Assembly: GCF_003001675.1 (NCBI RefSeq)
Contig: NZ_PVYW01000030.1
Span: forward strand, 1-64,000
Length of the DNA: 64,000 nucleotides
DNA from: Cohnella sp. SGD-V74
Lineage (GTDB): Bacteria > Bacillota > Bacilli > Paenibacillales > Paenibacillaceae
Reading direction: 5' to 3'
Within the stretch, counting starts at the first letter, position 1, and the number at the start of each line of letters is the position of its first letter. Of this stretch, positions 34,984-43,871 are shown in pieces. Below the pieces are notes generated by a model, which saw only the letters and a list, made by a program, of their open reading frames with translations, did not search any database and was not told the origin of the DNA. The translations under genes were made by a program, and so were the position numbers.

Positions 34984-35033
34984 TTAAAACGGGAGCGTCC
35001 CCAGTCGACGTTGACGACTTAAGGGATGCTCCC
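34984..35033 (-). terminator. Terminator for the iron-siderophore binding-protein gene
   Basis: GGGAGCATCCC pairs with GGGACGCTCCC (11 pairs, one G-T), with an inner AGTCG/CGACT stem, followed on the minus strand by GTTTTAATT. It lies just past the stop at 35044 and could also stop the converging small operon. Confidence 0.8.
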
Positions 35034-35043
35034 GAATAAAGAA

Positions 35044-36057
35044 CTATTTTGTGCCGGCCAGCCAGTTCGCCAGCTCTTCCGTCTGCGACAGCACCGACAG
35101 CGGATCGTTAAAGTACGACCGTTCGTTGCGCCATACGTAGACTCGGCCGTTCTGGACGGCGTCCAACTTCGACCAGATCGGGTCGTTCTCGATCTCTTCG
35201 AGCGATTTTTCCGTAGTCAGAAGGATATAGTCGCCCGCGAAATCTTCCAGAACCTCCAGCGAGATTTGAAGATAGCCGTCCTCCTCCTTCAGAACTTCGA
35301 CGTTGGAATCTGGCATTGGCCGCCCGAGATTGCGGTAGATCGGCACTCCGCCGCGTCCCATATCCTCTCCGTACATCGACAGCGCCTTGTCCGACCATTC
35401 GAAAATCGTAAACGCGGCGTCCGCCGGAACGGCCGCATCCACTTTCGCCTTGGCGGCGGCGATTCTCGCTTCGTAATCGGCTACCCATTGCTTGGCCTCC
35501 TCCGCGCGGCCCAGCAAATCCCCGAAGAAGAGCACTTCCTCCTCGATCGTCTGGAAAGCTCCCCACGGAATCGGAATGGTCGGAGCAATCTTGCTGTAAT
35601 TGTCGTACTCCTGCTTATCCGATGTCATCAGGATGATCAAGTCGGGCTCCAGGGCAACCAGCTTCTCGAAAGAGACGTCCGCGGACGAAGTGCCCACCAG
35701 TTCGATGCCGTCCTTCAGCTTCTCGAAATAGGGATTGTCCAGCACGCGGTTCGTTGAGGCGATCGGTTGAACGCCAACCGCCAGGATGCTGCTTACGTAT
35801 TGGATGGCTGCAATTTTCATCGGCTTGGCCGGCACCTCGAGATCGCCGAACAACGTATTGACCATTTTCGTCGTCTTCGACTGCTGCGCTTCCTGTTCCG
35901 CGGCGACTTGCGGGGCCAGACTTGCGGACGGGCCGGCGCTCGACGTCTGGCTCGCGGACGCTCCGGACGCTTTGTCGGTTGCGGCTCCTCCTCCGCAAGC
36001 GGTCAGCAGCAGTGTTACTCCGAGCAGCAGGCTCATTGCTTTGTTCATTCGCGACAT
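35044..36057 (-). CDS. Iron-siderophore ABC importer binding lipoprotein
   Basis: 337 residues from an internal ATG at 36057 with a strong GGAGGAG site. Lipobox Cys21 (LLLTACGGG), a Ser/Ala-rich linker, then a type-III periplasmic binding fold of the FeuA/FhuD/YclQ class (KIAAIQYVSSILAVGVQPIAS, FEKLVALEPDLIILMTSDKQ, AFTIFEWSDKALSMYGEDMG). It delivers ferric siderophore to an FecCD-type permease, which is not in the window. A Fur box lies 27-45 bases upstream. This frame is the C-terminal half of the 647-residue reading frame. Confidence 0.88.
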   Translation of the reverse strand: MSRMNKAMSLLLGVTLLLTACGGGAATDKASGASASQTSSAGPSASLAPQVAAEQEAQQSKTTKMVNTLFGDLEVPAKPMKIAAIQYVSSILAVGVQPIASTNRVLDNPYFEKLKDGIELVGTSSADVSFEKLVALEPDLIILMTSDKQEYDNYSKIAPTIPIPWGAFQTIEEEVLFFGDLLGRAEEAKQWVADYEARIAAAKAKVDAAVPADAAFTIFEWSDKALSMYGEDMGRGGVPIYRNLGRPMPDSNVEVLKEEDGYLQISLEVLEDFAGDYILLTTEKSLEEIENDPIWSKLDAVQNGRVYVWRNERSYFNDPLSVLSQTEELANWLAGTK

Positions 36058-36987
36058 GTTTCGTTCTCCTCCGAATTGCAAATGATATTGATTTTCATTA
36101 TCATCTACAATGTACCATGGGAAAACGCTGCCCTCCATGGACAATCCGTACCCCTCGTATGGAGAAAAAGGCATCTTCCGCCCCTCGTCCTGCCGATACC
36201 GGCCGGGGGAGCAGCCCAAGTTTTTCTTGAACAGCCGGTTAAAGTAAAACATATCGTCGTAGCCCACGCTCTGGGCGATTTCTCCGATGGACGCGGGGGT
36301 GCGGCGCAGAAGCTCGCAGGCTTTGCGCAGGCGGATGCGGATCAGATAGTCGATCGGGCTCAGCCCGGTCTCCTTCTTGAACCGGCGAGCGAGATATCTG
36401 GGATTGTATCCGCAGGCTTGGCCGAGGCTTTCCAGCGTATGCGGCCGGTTGAAATGCTCCCGCAAATAGTCGATGACCTGCTGCTTCAGCTCGGGCGGTT
36501 TCAGCTCGGGGCTGCGCTTCTGCTCCAGCATCTCGGCAATGAATCGATAGAACAGCGATTTGAGCAGCAATCGGTCCTTGCCGGAGGACTGCCCCGCTCT
36601 ATACATTCGTTCCAGCAGTTCATACAATACGAGAGGCTGAACGGGGGCAAAGGAAAAATCCGGGGGATACGCAGCGTCCGCCCTCCGTCTGCGCCAGAGC
36701 GGAGCTTCAGCCCGGTAACTCAGCATATAAGATTCGAAAGGCTCGCTCGCCGAGATCTCTATGCGCGTATTCTGACGGAGATGCAGCATAAGGAAGGGCT
36801 CCAGCGCTCGCGGCTCCTCGTCCGCGATCAGCACGGCCCTGCCGCTGCAGGCCAGGAGAAAGACGTTGGAGGAAAGCACTTCCCGGTACAACGCCCGACC
36901 CTCCGTCAGCGTCAGCCTGCCTACCCCTTGCACCCGAACCTGCAGCTCGTCCCACAGCTCGTATTCGTCTTCCCGATGGTTGTCCAT
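35044..36987 (-). CDS. AraC-family regulator reading through in frame into a siderophore-binding lipoprotein
   Basis: The frame from the ATG at 36987 (site GGGGAGG) codes a 647-residue polypeptide without a stop. Residues about 1-160 form a cupin-like ligand domain; 165-270 form the AraC double helix-turn-helix (LESLGQACGYNPRYLARRFKKETG, SIGEIAQSVGYDDMFYFNRLFKK). About 40 residues of unremarkable linker then run straight into a lipoprotein signal and an iron-siderophore binding domain. The linker codons cover a Fur box and the ribosome site of the downstream gene. The likeliest reading is an AraC gene that lost its stop codon next to a binding-protein gene; Btr-type AraC-binding-protein fusions exist in Bacillus but lack an internal lipoprotein signal. 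Confidence 0.7.
   Translation of the reverse strand: MDNHREDEYELWDELQVRVQGVGRLTLTEGRALYREVLSSNVFLLACSGRAVLIADEEPRALEPFLMLHLRQNTRIEISASEPFESYMLSYRAEAPLWRRRRADAAYPPDFSFAPVQPLVLYELLERMYRAGQSSGKDRLLLKSLFYRFIAEMLEQKRSPELKPPELKQQVIDYLREHFNRPHTLESLGQACGYNPRYLARRFKKETGLSPIDYLIRIRLRKACELLRRTPASIGEIAQSVGYDDMFYFNRLFKKNLGCSPGRYRQDEGRKMPFSPYEGYGLSMEGSVFPWYIVDDNENQYHLQFGGERNMSRMNKAMSLLLGVTLLLTACGGGAATDKASGASASQTSSAGPSASLAPQVAAEQEAQQSKTTKMVNTLFGDLEVPAKPMKIAAIQYVSSILAVGVQPIASTNRVLDNPYFEKLKDGIELVGTSSADVSFEKLVALEPDLIILMTSDKQEYDNYSKIAPTIPIPWGAFQTIEEEVLFFGDLLGRAEEAKQWVADYEARIAAAKAKVDAAVPADAAFTIFEWSDKALSMYGEDMGRGGVPIYRNLGRPMPDSNVEVLKEEDGYLQISLEVLEDFAGDYILLTTEKSLEEIENDPIWSKLDAVQNGRVYVWRNERSYFNDPLSVLSQTEELANWLAGTK
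36084..36102. promoter_or_regulatory. Fur box
   Basis: GATATTGATTTTCATTATC matches the classical 19-bp Fur consensus GATAATGATAATCATTATC at 16 positions. It sits just upstream of the siderophore-binding lipoprotein start, with GATAAT inside it as a possible -10 on the minus strand. Iron-replete Fur would repress the gene. The site lies within the in-frame codons of the upstream AraC reading frame. Confidence 0.85.
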
Positions 36988-37184
36988 GGCCTCCCCAATC
37001 CCCTTTTGACCGTTGCCTCTTTTTCATGATTATACAGGTTTCCGGCTCGGATGATCAAAGACCGACGATCGCCCGCATAAAGCGCAATACAGCGACAGAC
37101 TCGCGCAACAAACCGAAGCGTCCGGCCCCCTATAATGATAATCGAAAAGAAAAAAACGCCCCAAATCTACGAGGAGGCCATCCA

Positions 37185-38315
37185 ATGAATTGGCAATCGG
37201 CTATCGAACAGACTATCCGCATGACAACCGCCAACGTCGCCCGCTTCGGGAACCAATTCCCGATCGTCAGCAAAGGAACAGAAAAATATGAGCTGGAGGA
37301 TCAAACGTCCTGGACGGAAGGCTTCTGGGTCGGCATTCTATGGCTTTCCTACGAGTACAATCAGAACCCGGCTATTCGCGAAGCCGCGGTCGTCGCCGTC
37401 GCTTCCATGAAGCGCCGTTTGGAGCAGAACCGGCATTTGAATCACCACGATATCGGCTTTCTGTATTCATTGTCCGCCAAGGCGCAGTGGATTTTGGAAA
37501 AGGACGGGCCGGCCAAGGAAGTCGCTCTGCAGGCGGCGGATGTTCTGATGAAGAGGTGGAGAAAGGACTCGCAGCTGTTCCAGGCTTGGGGGCCTGAGGG
37601 CGATCCCGATAACGGCGGGCGCATCATTATCGACTGTCTGATGAATCTTCCGCTGCTCTTCTGGGCGACCGAGCAGACGGGCGATCCTCTCTATGCCGAG
37701 CGAGCCCGCATCCATGCCGAGAAAAGCCGGCGCTTCCTCGTCAGAGGCGACGACTCTTCCTATCACACGTTCTACTTCGATCAGAAGACGGGAGACTCCG
37801 TTCGCGGAGGAACTCACCAAGGCTTTCGGGACGGATCTACTTGGACAAGGGGTCAGGCTTGGGGCATCTACGGTTTTGCACTGGCCTATCGGTATACGAA
37901 AGAGCCTTCGTTTCTGGAAACGGCCGTGAGATTGGCGAAGTTTTTTATCGCTCATCTCCCCGCTGACCAGGTCGCCTACTGGGATTTCGACGCTCCGCAG
38001 GAGGAGGGAACGCCGAGGGACAGCTCCGCTTCGGCCATCGCCGCGTGCGGCATGCTGGAGATCGCCGGGCATCTTCCCCAAGACGATCCCGCACGGCAAT
38101 TGCTGCTGGATTCGGTGAATGAATCTATGACCTCGTTGACCGAACATTATTTTACGGCGGGCGATCCCGCGGAGGAAGGCTTCCTGCGCCATGGCTCCTA
38201 TTCGGTCAGGGGCGACATCTCTCCCGACGACTTCGTCATCTGGGGAGACTACTTCTATCTCGAAGCGCTGCTCCGGCTTCACAAGGGCACGCCGGGATAC
38301 TGGTACGAACGTTAG
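37185..38315 (+). CDS. GH88 unsaturated glucuronyl hydrolase
   Basis: 376 residues from the ATG at 37185, eight bases after GAGGAGG; the frame upstream is non-coding. (alpha/alpha)6 barrel with Asp89 (NHHDIGF) and Asp150 (IIIDCLMNLPLLFWA), matching the catalytic pair Asp88/Asp149 of Bacillus sp. GL1 UGL, plus RGQAWGIYGFALAYRYT. It hydrates and cleaves 4,5-unsaturated uronic acids from disaccharides made by polysaccharide lyases (GAG, xanthan, rhamnogalacturonan-like). No signal peptide, so cytoplasmic. A TATAAT at 37132-37137 without a good -35 suggests an activated promoter; the AraC gene just downstream is a candidate activator. Confidence 0.92.
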   Translation: MNWQSAIEQTIRMTTANVARFGNQFPIVSKGTEKYELEDQTSWTEGFWVGILWLSYEYNQNPAIREAAVVAVASMKRRLEQNRHLNHHDIGFLYSLSAKAQWILEKDGPAKEVALQAADVLMKRWRKDSQLFQAWGPEGDPDNGGRIIIDCLMNLPLLFWATEQTGDPLYAERARIHAEKSRRFLVRGDDSSYHTFYFDQKTGDSVRGGTHQGFRDGSTWTRGQAWGIYGFALAYRYTKEPSFLETAVRLAKFFIAHLPADQVAYWDFDAPQEEGTPRDSSASAIAACGMLEIAGHLPQDDPARQLLLDSVNESMTSLTEHYFTAGDPAEEGFLRHGSYSVRGDISPDDFVIWGDYFYLEALLRLHKGTPGYWYER

Positions 38316-38351
38316 TCCGCGTTGGGCCGATAACGTTCTCTTAGCCAGCGG

Positions 38352-38381
38352 TTGCGCACGCTCGCGGGTGCTCCCTATAAT
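38352..38381 (+). promoter_or_regulatory. Promoter of the AraC gene
   Basis: TTGCGC (38352-38357), 18-base spacer, perfect TATAAT (38376-38381), 43 bases ahead of the ATG at 38424. Confidence 0.6.
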
Positions 38382-38423
38382 GTAAGAAAGCGGATTCGCA
38401 CCCGACAAGGAGAGCTTGGCGCA

Positions 38424-39278
38424 ATGAACAAGCATACGCAGATCGGATTGGAGCCCGGTTCGTTCCTGTACACTTACAGGAAGCGTGACCTGGAATCGCA
38501 TTGGCACCATGCGCACCGGGGGATCGAAATTCTCTATATCCACGAAGGCCAGGGAGAAATCCGGGTGGACAACCAGACCTACCCGATCGAGGATCACTCC
38601 CTGGTCTGGTTCCAACCCTATCAGCTGCACCGGGTTTCCGTCCCGGCGAGGCCGAACCGTGCTTACGTCCGCACCAATCTAACGTTCGACCCGCAATTCG
38701 TCGTCCGTTATCTCGCCCCGTTCCCGGACTTGGAACGGTTTTTCCGCCTGCTCTGGAACGGGCATCTTCAGCGGCAGTATTTCCCTTCATTGCAGGTCTT
38801 CCCGCTGGCGGAGCTGCTGCGGGAGCTGCATGACGCAGCCGAAGGGGCCTCTTCGAGCCGGGAAGAGGAGGTCGGCCTTCTCATGCTCTCGCTGCTTCGC
38901 CTGCTGAAGAAGCATCTGTTTACCCGCGAGGCCGAGGCCGAAGACATCCCCTCCCGCGCGCGGTCGCACTCGGAGAAGATCGCCGAATGGCTCGACGCTC
39001 ACTACAAGCGGCCGTTCAAGCTCGAAGAGCTGGCGTCCAGCCTTCATCTGTCCCCCTACCACGTCTCCCACGTCTTCAAGAAATCCACCGGCATGACGCC
39101 GTCCGATTATTTGACGAAACGCCGCATCCGGGAAGCATGCGCGCTTCTCGCCAACACGTCGCTCTCGGTCGCAGAGATCGCTTCGCAGCTCGGAGGACTG
39201 TCCTCCTCATACTTCTGCCAAATGTTCAAGAAAGCGAAGGGCGTGTCGCCCGATCAGTATCGGAAGAGCATATACTAA
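38424..39278 (+). CDS. AraC-family regulator, cupin sensor
   Basis: 284 residues from the ATG at 38424, with AAGGAGAG at 38408-38415. N-terminal cupin (HWHHAHRGIEILYIHEGQGEIRV, about residues 20-90) and a C-terminal AraC domain (about 185-280; FKLEELASSLHLSPYHVSHVFKK and LSVAEIASQLGGLSSSYFCQMFKK). Such regulators bind sugars and activate neighbouring glycan genes; GH88 immediately upstream is the probable target. Confidence 0.9.
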   Translation: MNKHTQIGLEPGSFLYTYRKRDLESHWHHAHRGIEILYIHEGQGEIRVDNQTYPIEDHSLVWFQPYQLHRVSVPARPNRAYVRTNLTFDPQFVVRYLAPFPDLERFFRLLWNGHLQRQYFPSLQVFPLAELLRELHDAAEGASSSREEEVGLLMLSLLRLLKKHLFTREAEAEDIPSRARSHSEKIAEWLDAHYKRPFKLEELASSLHLSPYHVSHVFKKSTGMTPSDYLTKRRIREACALLANTSLSVAEIASQLGGLSSSYFCQMFKKAKGVSPDQYRKSIY

Positions 39279-39353
39279 GTCGTCGCCCCCGCGCATCGCC
39301 GCCGCTGTCCGCTTGCCCGACGCGAACAACCGCGACGGATGAGGCGATAGCTG

Positions 39354-39388
39354 CATTTAAGTTTCATTTAAGACTCGCCGGTTACAGT
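39354..39388 (+). promoter_or_regulatory. Response-regulator-type direct repeat and promoter
   Basis: CATTTAAG occurs twice with an 11-bp period (39354-39361, 39365-39372), and TACAGT, a possible -10, starts 10 bases after the second copy. This geometry is typical of OmpR/PhoB-family activators, which bind one-turn direct repeats next to a promoter that lacks a -35. It precedes the SLH-protein gene. The regulator is not in the window. Confidence 0.6.
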
Positions 39389-39423
39389 AGGGGCATACCT
39401 TAGCGAAGGGAAGTGCCCGATAC

Positions 39424-41658
39424 ATGCTGAAAAGAACTTCATCCTTACTGCTCGCCCTGCTGATCGCGCTCACCTGCGCCGTGTCCGCATCGGCTGCGAG
39501 CGCGGAGGAGGAAACGGTCATCCGACTGTCCGACGCCGGAGTAACGGTGAACGGCCAAGCGGCTTCGTCAGACCCCGGCTCCGCCGTATACGTCGGAGCG
39601 AAGATCGTCTATTACGAGGCCGGACGAGGCAGCGACTACGGAGAGGGGACGGCGGCCGATGAGCATACCGCCGAAGAAGCGGCCGCGCACACCGTCGTGA
39701 CGATTACCCAGCCCGGAACGTATCGCGTCTCCGGCGCCTTATCGGCCGGCCAGCTCGCCGTCGACCTGGGCAACAACGCGGCGGAAGACCCGACGGCGGT
39801 CGTCGTCCTGATTCTGGACGGGGCGGACATTACGAGCACGGTCGCGCCTGCCGTCATTTTCTACAATGTGTACGAGCCTTACAGCTCCACTCAGGATACG
39901 AAGGGCGTCACCGACCTGTCCAAGGCAGGCGCGCAGGTCGTCCTGGCGGACGGTTCGGTCAACAAAGCGACAGGCTCGCACGTCGCCCGCATCTACAAGG
40001 AAGGATCGACCAAAAAGCTGCACAAGTACGACGGAGCCTTCTATTCCAAAATGTCGATGAACATTTCCGGAGAATCGGCCGGCACCGGGAAGCTGTATAT
40101 CGCGGGAGACAACGAAGGGCTCAATTCGGAGCTGCACCTGACGATCAACGGAGGCCATATCGACATCCAGTCGCAGGACGACGGCATCAACACGAACGAA
40201 GACGGAATCTCCGTGACGACGATCAACGGCGGCAGCCTGAAAGTGAACGCCGGACTCGGTGCGGAAGGAGACGGCATCGACTCCAACGGCTATCTGACGA
40301 TTAACGGCGGGACGGTCGTGACCCAATCCAACGAGAGAAGCCCTGACGGAGGCATCGACGCGGACAGGGACATCTCCCTTAACGGAGGGACGGTCATCGC
40401 GCTGGGCACCCGCAACGATGCGGCGAGCTCCGGCTCCAAGCAGACGTTCATCGAGCTCGCTTTCGCTTCGACGCAAGCCGCGGGCAGCGTCGTCAAGCTG
40501 ACGGACGCGAGCGGCAAAACCCTGCTGACGCACACGGCGGAGAAGGCGTTCCAAAGCGTCACCTTCAGCTCGCAGGAGCTGGCTCGGAATACGGAATACC
40601 GCGTTTATATCAACGAGGTTCAGCAGCAGTACACCGGCAATTCCTTCGGCATGATGGGCGGATTCGGGGCGCGTCCCGGCAACGGACAGGCCCCCGGCGA
40701 AGCTCCTCACGCCGGCGGCCAAGGCCAAGGCCCGGTTCCGGGGCAGACGCCTCCCGAAGGCAGCGGATTTCCGGGGACAAGGCCGGAGGGCATGCCCGAT
40801 TTCCCGGAAGGCTTCGATCCGCAGCAAAATCGGCCGAATCCGGATTCCGACGCCGTCGGTTCCGTATCGTTCGTCATTACCGATACGGTTCACAGCTTCT
40901 CCGGCATCTCGGATTCTGCCGACGCTTCGGGCAAGCAGCGCGTGACCTTCAGCGTCAATAACGGAGCCGGTCTAACCGGATCGGCGTCCGGCATCAAGCC
41001 GACATGGACGTCCATCGAAGCCAGCGCGGACGTGTCCGACCGGGACGTCCAGATTACAGTGACGGACGTTCCTTCGGAAAACTATTCCGAGACGCGCTTG
41101 CTCTCCGAGCTCCAAGGCTCCCTCTCGGACATTCTGCCCGAAGCGGACGGAACGTATCGCCTCACCGTCGCCGTCGTCTCCGGCAACGCGGAGTATGCCG
41201 GCGTATCGCAATGGCAATTCACGATCGGCGGGCTGCCCTTCACGGATGTCGACCCGGCGGACCGCGCCTACGGCGCGATCAAGACGCTGTACGAGAAAGG
41301 CGTCATGAACGGAACCGGGACGGCCAGCTTCTCCCCGAACGCTCCGGTGAGCCGCGCCGCCGCCATTACGGTGCTGGGCAGGCTGCTGGAGGCGAAGACG
41401 GCCGAGAGCGGACTGTTCCCCGACGTCAAGACGGGGACATGGTACAGCGGCTACGTCGGCTGGGCGGTCGACAACGGGCTCGTGCAAGGCGACACTGCGG
41501 GCAAGTTCCGCCCCGACGACTCTCTCACCGCCGCGCACATGCAGCTGATTCTGGACCGCTACGCCGCTCTGAGCGGCAAGGAGCCGGTTGTCCTGAGCAG
41601 CGCGGGCAGCCAGCTTACCCGCGCCGAGTTGGCCGTCGCTCTGGCCGCCTTGCTGTAA
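39424..41658 (+). CDS. Cell-surface carbohydrate-binding-domain protein with SLH repeats
   Basis: 744 residues. Signal peptide (SSLLLALLIALTCAVSASAA). Residues about 30-400 resemble the Cthe_2159-type carbohydrate-binding (PF14262) beta-helix family: repeated TINGG turns and Asp/Asn-rich loops (DDGINTNEDGISVTTINGG, EGDGIDSNGYLTINGGTV) as in calcium-binding, pectin-like-polymer-binding homologues. A low-complexity Gly/Pro/Gln linker spans about 410-475, and two SLH repeats lie at about 605-735 (FTDVDPADRAYGAIKTLYEKG, FPDVKTGTWYSGYVGWAVDNG). It is therefore exported and held at the S-layer or wall. A response-regulator-type repeat precedes it and a hairpin terminator follows. Confidence 0.88.
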   Translation: MLKRTSSLLLALLIALTCAVSASAASAEEETVIRLSDAGVTVNGQAASSDPGSAVYVGAKIVYYEAGRGSDYGEGTAADEHTAEEAAAHTVVTITQPGTYRVSGALSAGQLAVDLGNNAAEDPTAVVVLILDGADITSTVAPAVIFYNVYEPYSSTQDTKGVTDLSKAGAQVVLADGSVNKATGSHVARIYKEGSTKKLHKYDGAFYSKMSMNISGESAGTGKLYIAGDNEGLNSELHLTINGGHIDIQSQDDGINTNEDGISVTTINGGSLKVNAGLGAEGDGIDSNGYLTINGGTVVTQSNERSPDGGIDADRDISLNGGTVIALGTRNDAASSGSKQTFIELAFASTQAAGSVVKLTDASGKTLLTHTAEKAFQSVTFSSQELARNTEYRVYINEVQQQYTGNSFGMMGGFGARPGNGQAPGEAPHAGGQGQGPVPGQTPPEGSGFPGTRPEGMPDFPEGFDPQQNRPNPDSDAVGSVSFVITDTVHSFSGISDSADASGKQRVTFSVNNGAGLTGSASGIKPTWTSIEASADVSDRDVQITVTDVPSENYSETRLLSELQGSLSDILPEADGTYRLTVAVVSGNAEYAGVSQWQFTIGGLPFTDVDPADRAYGAIKTLYEKGVMNGTGTASFSPNAPVSRAAAITVLGRLLEAKTAESGLFPDVKTGTWYSGYVGWAVDNGLVQGDTAGKFRPDDSLTAAHMQLILDRYAALSGKEPVVLSSAGSQLTRAELAVALAALL

Positions 41659-41676
41659 GTGGTACGAACATGAAAA

Positions 41677-41720
41677 GGCAGCGCCTCCGATCCCCGATTG
41701 CGGGTGCCGCAGGCGCTGCC
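41677..41720. terminator. Convergent terminator between SLH protein and glycosidase genes
   Basis: GGCAGCGCCT and AGGCGCTGCC form a perfect ten-pair stem. TTTTC follows on the minus strand and TATTTC on the plus strand, so it can serve both converging genes. Confidence 0.75.
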
Positions 41721-41733
41721 TATTTCAGTTGGA

Positions 41734-43671
41734 TCAAGACTCGAAGCGAACCTCTGCGGCTTCTCCGTTTCGCAGAGAATACGCCTGTTCGCGGCCGTCC
41801 GCTGACACCGTCAGGAGAACATTCCCGTCCTCGGACCGGCTTACACGCAGATCGAAGCTTCGTCCGAACGCTTCGATTCCGGACAGAGCCATCGACGGCC
41901 AGCTTTCCGGCAGGCGCGGCGCACAGGAGAAGGAGGCGAGTCCGGTTGGGGAAATGCCGAACAGGCCTTCCGTCACGATCCGGCCATACAGCGCGCTCTC
42001 CGCGGACAGATGGCGCTGGTTCCCTTCCGGATACGCTTCGACCGCATATGGCACGTGATCCCCGAGCAGTCGCCGCTTCGAATAAGCGGACCATTTATCC
42101 AGCGCCTTGCCGGTTTCTCCCGCCACGAACAGCGCGCGCAAGCCGTACAGCGTGGAACGGTCCCAGAACACGGTGTCCCCGGCCTGCGTCGCCAGACCGT
42201 CCTCTGTCCATAAACGGGGGGAGAGCATTGCTGCAATCGTACCGTCTTTCCGTTCCGTGATGCCGAGAGACAGCGGAAGGCCGATCCAGGAGCGCAGAAC
42301 GTCGTTGCCCTCATAATAACGGTAGGTTCGGAACCCTTCCACCTCGGCTCCGAAATAGGCTTCGATCGCTTCGCGCAGCTCCGCCGCCGACTTCGCCGCG
42401 GCTTCGGCTTCTTCCGGGAAACCCAACTCCCGGGCAAGCGCCGAAGCGTAATGAAAACCTCCGAAGGCCAGCGCCGACGTGGACAGATTCGCCGAACCGG
42501 TCGGGAATCGGCCCTCGAGCTCATCCGAGTCGGAGGCGACGACTCCCTCCGGAGTCAGGCGGCTTCGGCAATAGTCCAGGCACCAGGAGATCGCGGACCA
42601 CAGCTCCTCGGCTATCTCCCGGCTGCCCGTCGCCAGCGCGAACTTCGACGCTCCGTACGCGTACATGGCCGCGTCGCCGCGATCCCCGGCCCCTTCCCAA
42701 ATATCGATGCCCTCGGAGATGACGGAGCTCGGAATCGGCGCGTTGTCCGGTCCCATGAAAGGCATATACAGACGGAAAGCGTTCAAGCTGGCCTCGATCG
42801 CGGGAGCGTCCCCCAGATAGGCGAAGAACGGAGCCGCGTATTCGATCTGATCGTTCGTCCAGACCGCGGCATAGTAGTGCCCTCCTCCGGGGCTGTGCAG
42901 CAGTCCGTATTTCGTGCGGAACAGGCTCTCCGAAGCGCGGAGCTTGGCGAACTCGAACATCCGGCCGAGAACCGGGTCCGGCGAGTCGAAGCGGAGCTTG
43001 TCCCGCAGCGTGCCGATCTGCTCCCGCCGACGGCTCTCTTCCTCGGCATGGTCGATGTCTCCGAGACGCTCGCTCCATCTGCGACCGACGTACGACAGCC
43101 TGAACTCGGCGCTCTCGCCGGGCTGCACGTGGACAGGCCCGGAAGCGTCGACGACGGCTTCCATCGCATAGATTCCGCCGACGCCTCTGCCGCGGCGGGA
43201 ATACCCGGACGGCTCCGCCTCCAGGACGACGGAACGGCTCGTCCCGTTCGTAATCGTCACCGTCTCCAGCAGCGCGGGACTCTCGGAGGCCGGAAACAGG
43301 AGGCGTCGCACCGTCAGCCCTTCCGCCGTCTCGCTCTCGATCTCCAGCAGCCCGTTGAACGCAACGATGCGCGGCCGTTCCGGGGACAGCAGCCGCCCAT
43401 CCGCCTTAAAGCGGGGAATCGCCTCTTCGGGATATTCGTGCATTAAGCTGGCGTGCGTATTGTTCGGGATCGTGCGCAGCATCGGCCATACGACCTGTCT
43501 GGCGAGAAGCAGCTCCCCCGCTTCGTCGACGCCGTACCGGACGATCGCGGAGACGCTGCGGCCGCTCATCTCCAACTGATCGTCGTGAGGAAGTCTTGAA
43601 TCGGCCCCGATCTCCCATCGGATGCCGCTCTCGTCTAACCGCCAACGGGCATTATCTGTTGTTTCGCTCAT
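41734..43671 (-). CDS. Six-hairpin glycosidase-superfamily protein
   Basis: 645 residues, no signal peptide. N-terminal beta-sandwich (about 1-215) and a C-terminal (alpha/alpha)6-type barrel (about 240-580) with AVWTNDQIEYAAPFFAYLGD, DIWEGAGDRGDAAMYAYGASKFA and FWDRSTLYGLRALFVAGETG. This build is shared by GH78, GH63, GH65 and GH94-like enzymes; I cannot fix the family, though rhamnosidase-like is plausible. Asp and Glu in the TNDQIE and WEGAGDRGD segments are candidate catalytic residues. The divergent AraC gene (200 bp away) is its likely regulator, and an oligosaccharide its likely substrate. Confidence 0.8.
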   Translation of the reverse strand: MSETTDNARWRLDESGIRWEIGADSRLPHDDQLEMSGRSVSAIVRYGVDEAGELLLARQVVWPMLRTIPNNTHASLMHEYPEEAIPRFKADGRLLSPERPRIVAFNGLLEIESETAEGLTVRRLLFPASESPALLETVTITNGTSRSVVLEAEPSGYSRRGRGVGGIYAMEAVVDASGPVHVQPGESAEFRLSYVGRRWSERLGDIDHAEEESRRREQIGTLRDKLRFDSPDPVLGRMFEFAKLRASESLFRTKYGLLHSPGGGHYYAAVWTNDQIEYAAPFFAYLGDAPAIEASLNAFRLYMPFMGPDNAPIPSSVISEGIDIWEGAGDRGDAAMYAYGASKFALATGSREIAEELWSAISWCLDYCRSRLTPEGVVASDSDELEGRFPTGSANLSTSALAFGGFHYASALARELGFPEEAEAAAKSAAELREAIEAYFGAEVEGFRTYRYYEGNDVLRSWIGLPLSLGITERKDGTIAAMLSPRLWTEDGLATQAGDTVFWDRSTLYGLRALFVAGETGKALDKWSAYSKRRLLGDHVPYAVEAYPEGNQRHLSAESALYGRIVTEGLFGISPTGLASFSCAPRLPESWPSMALSGIEAFGRSFDLRVSRSEDGNVLLTVSADGREQAYSLRNGEAAEVRFES

Positions 43672-43871
43672 TGAAACGCCGCTCCTTATCGATTGGAATA
43701 GGGTGAAGTGCTTTCATTGTAGCGGAAGCGCGGAGCGGCAAGGAGGGGAGGGCTGTGTGATAGATCGGTAATTTTGCGTGTTTATTTTCGTCAAAAGCCT
43801 TAATATGATGGAAATGAGGGGAAAAATGTGTCTATCGGCTATTCACCGGAGAGTACGAGGAGGAAAAGGAG

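Noticed and set aside
43690..43735. CcpA cre-like site (TGAAAGCACTTCA) before the six-hairpin glycosidase
   Set aside because: It is one base shorter than the cre consensus and lacks the central CG, so the half-sites are wrongly spaced.
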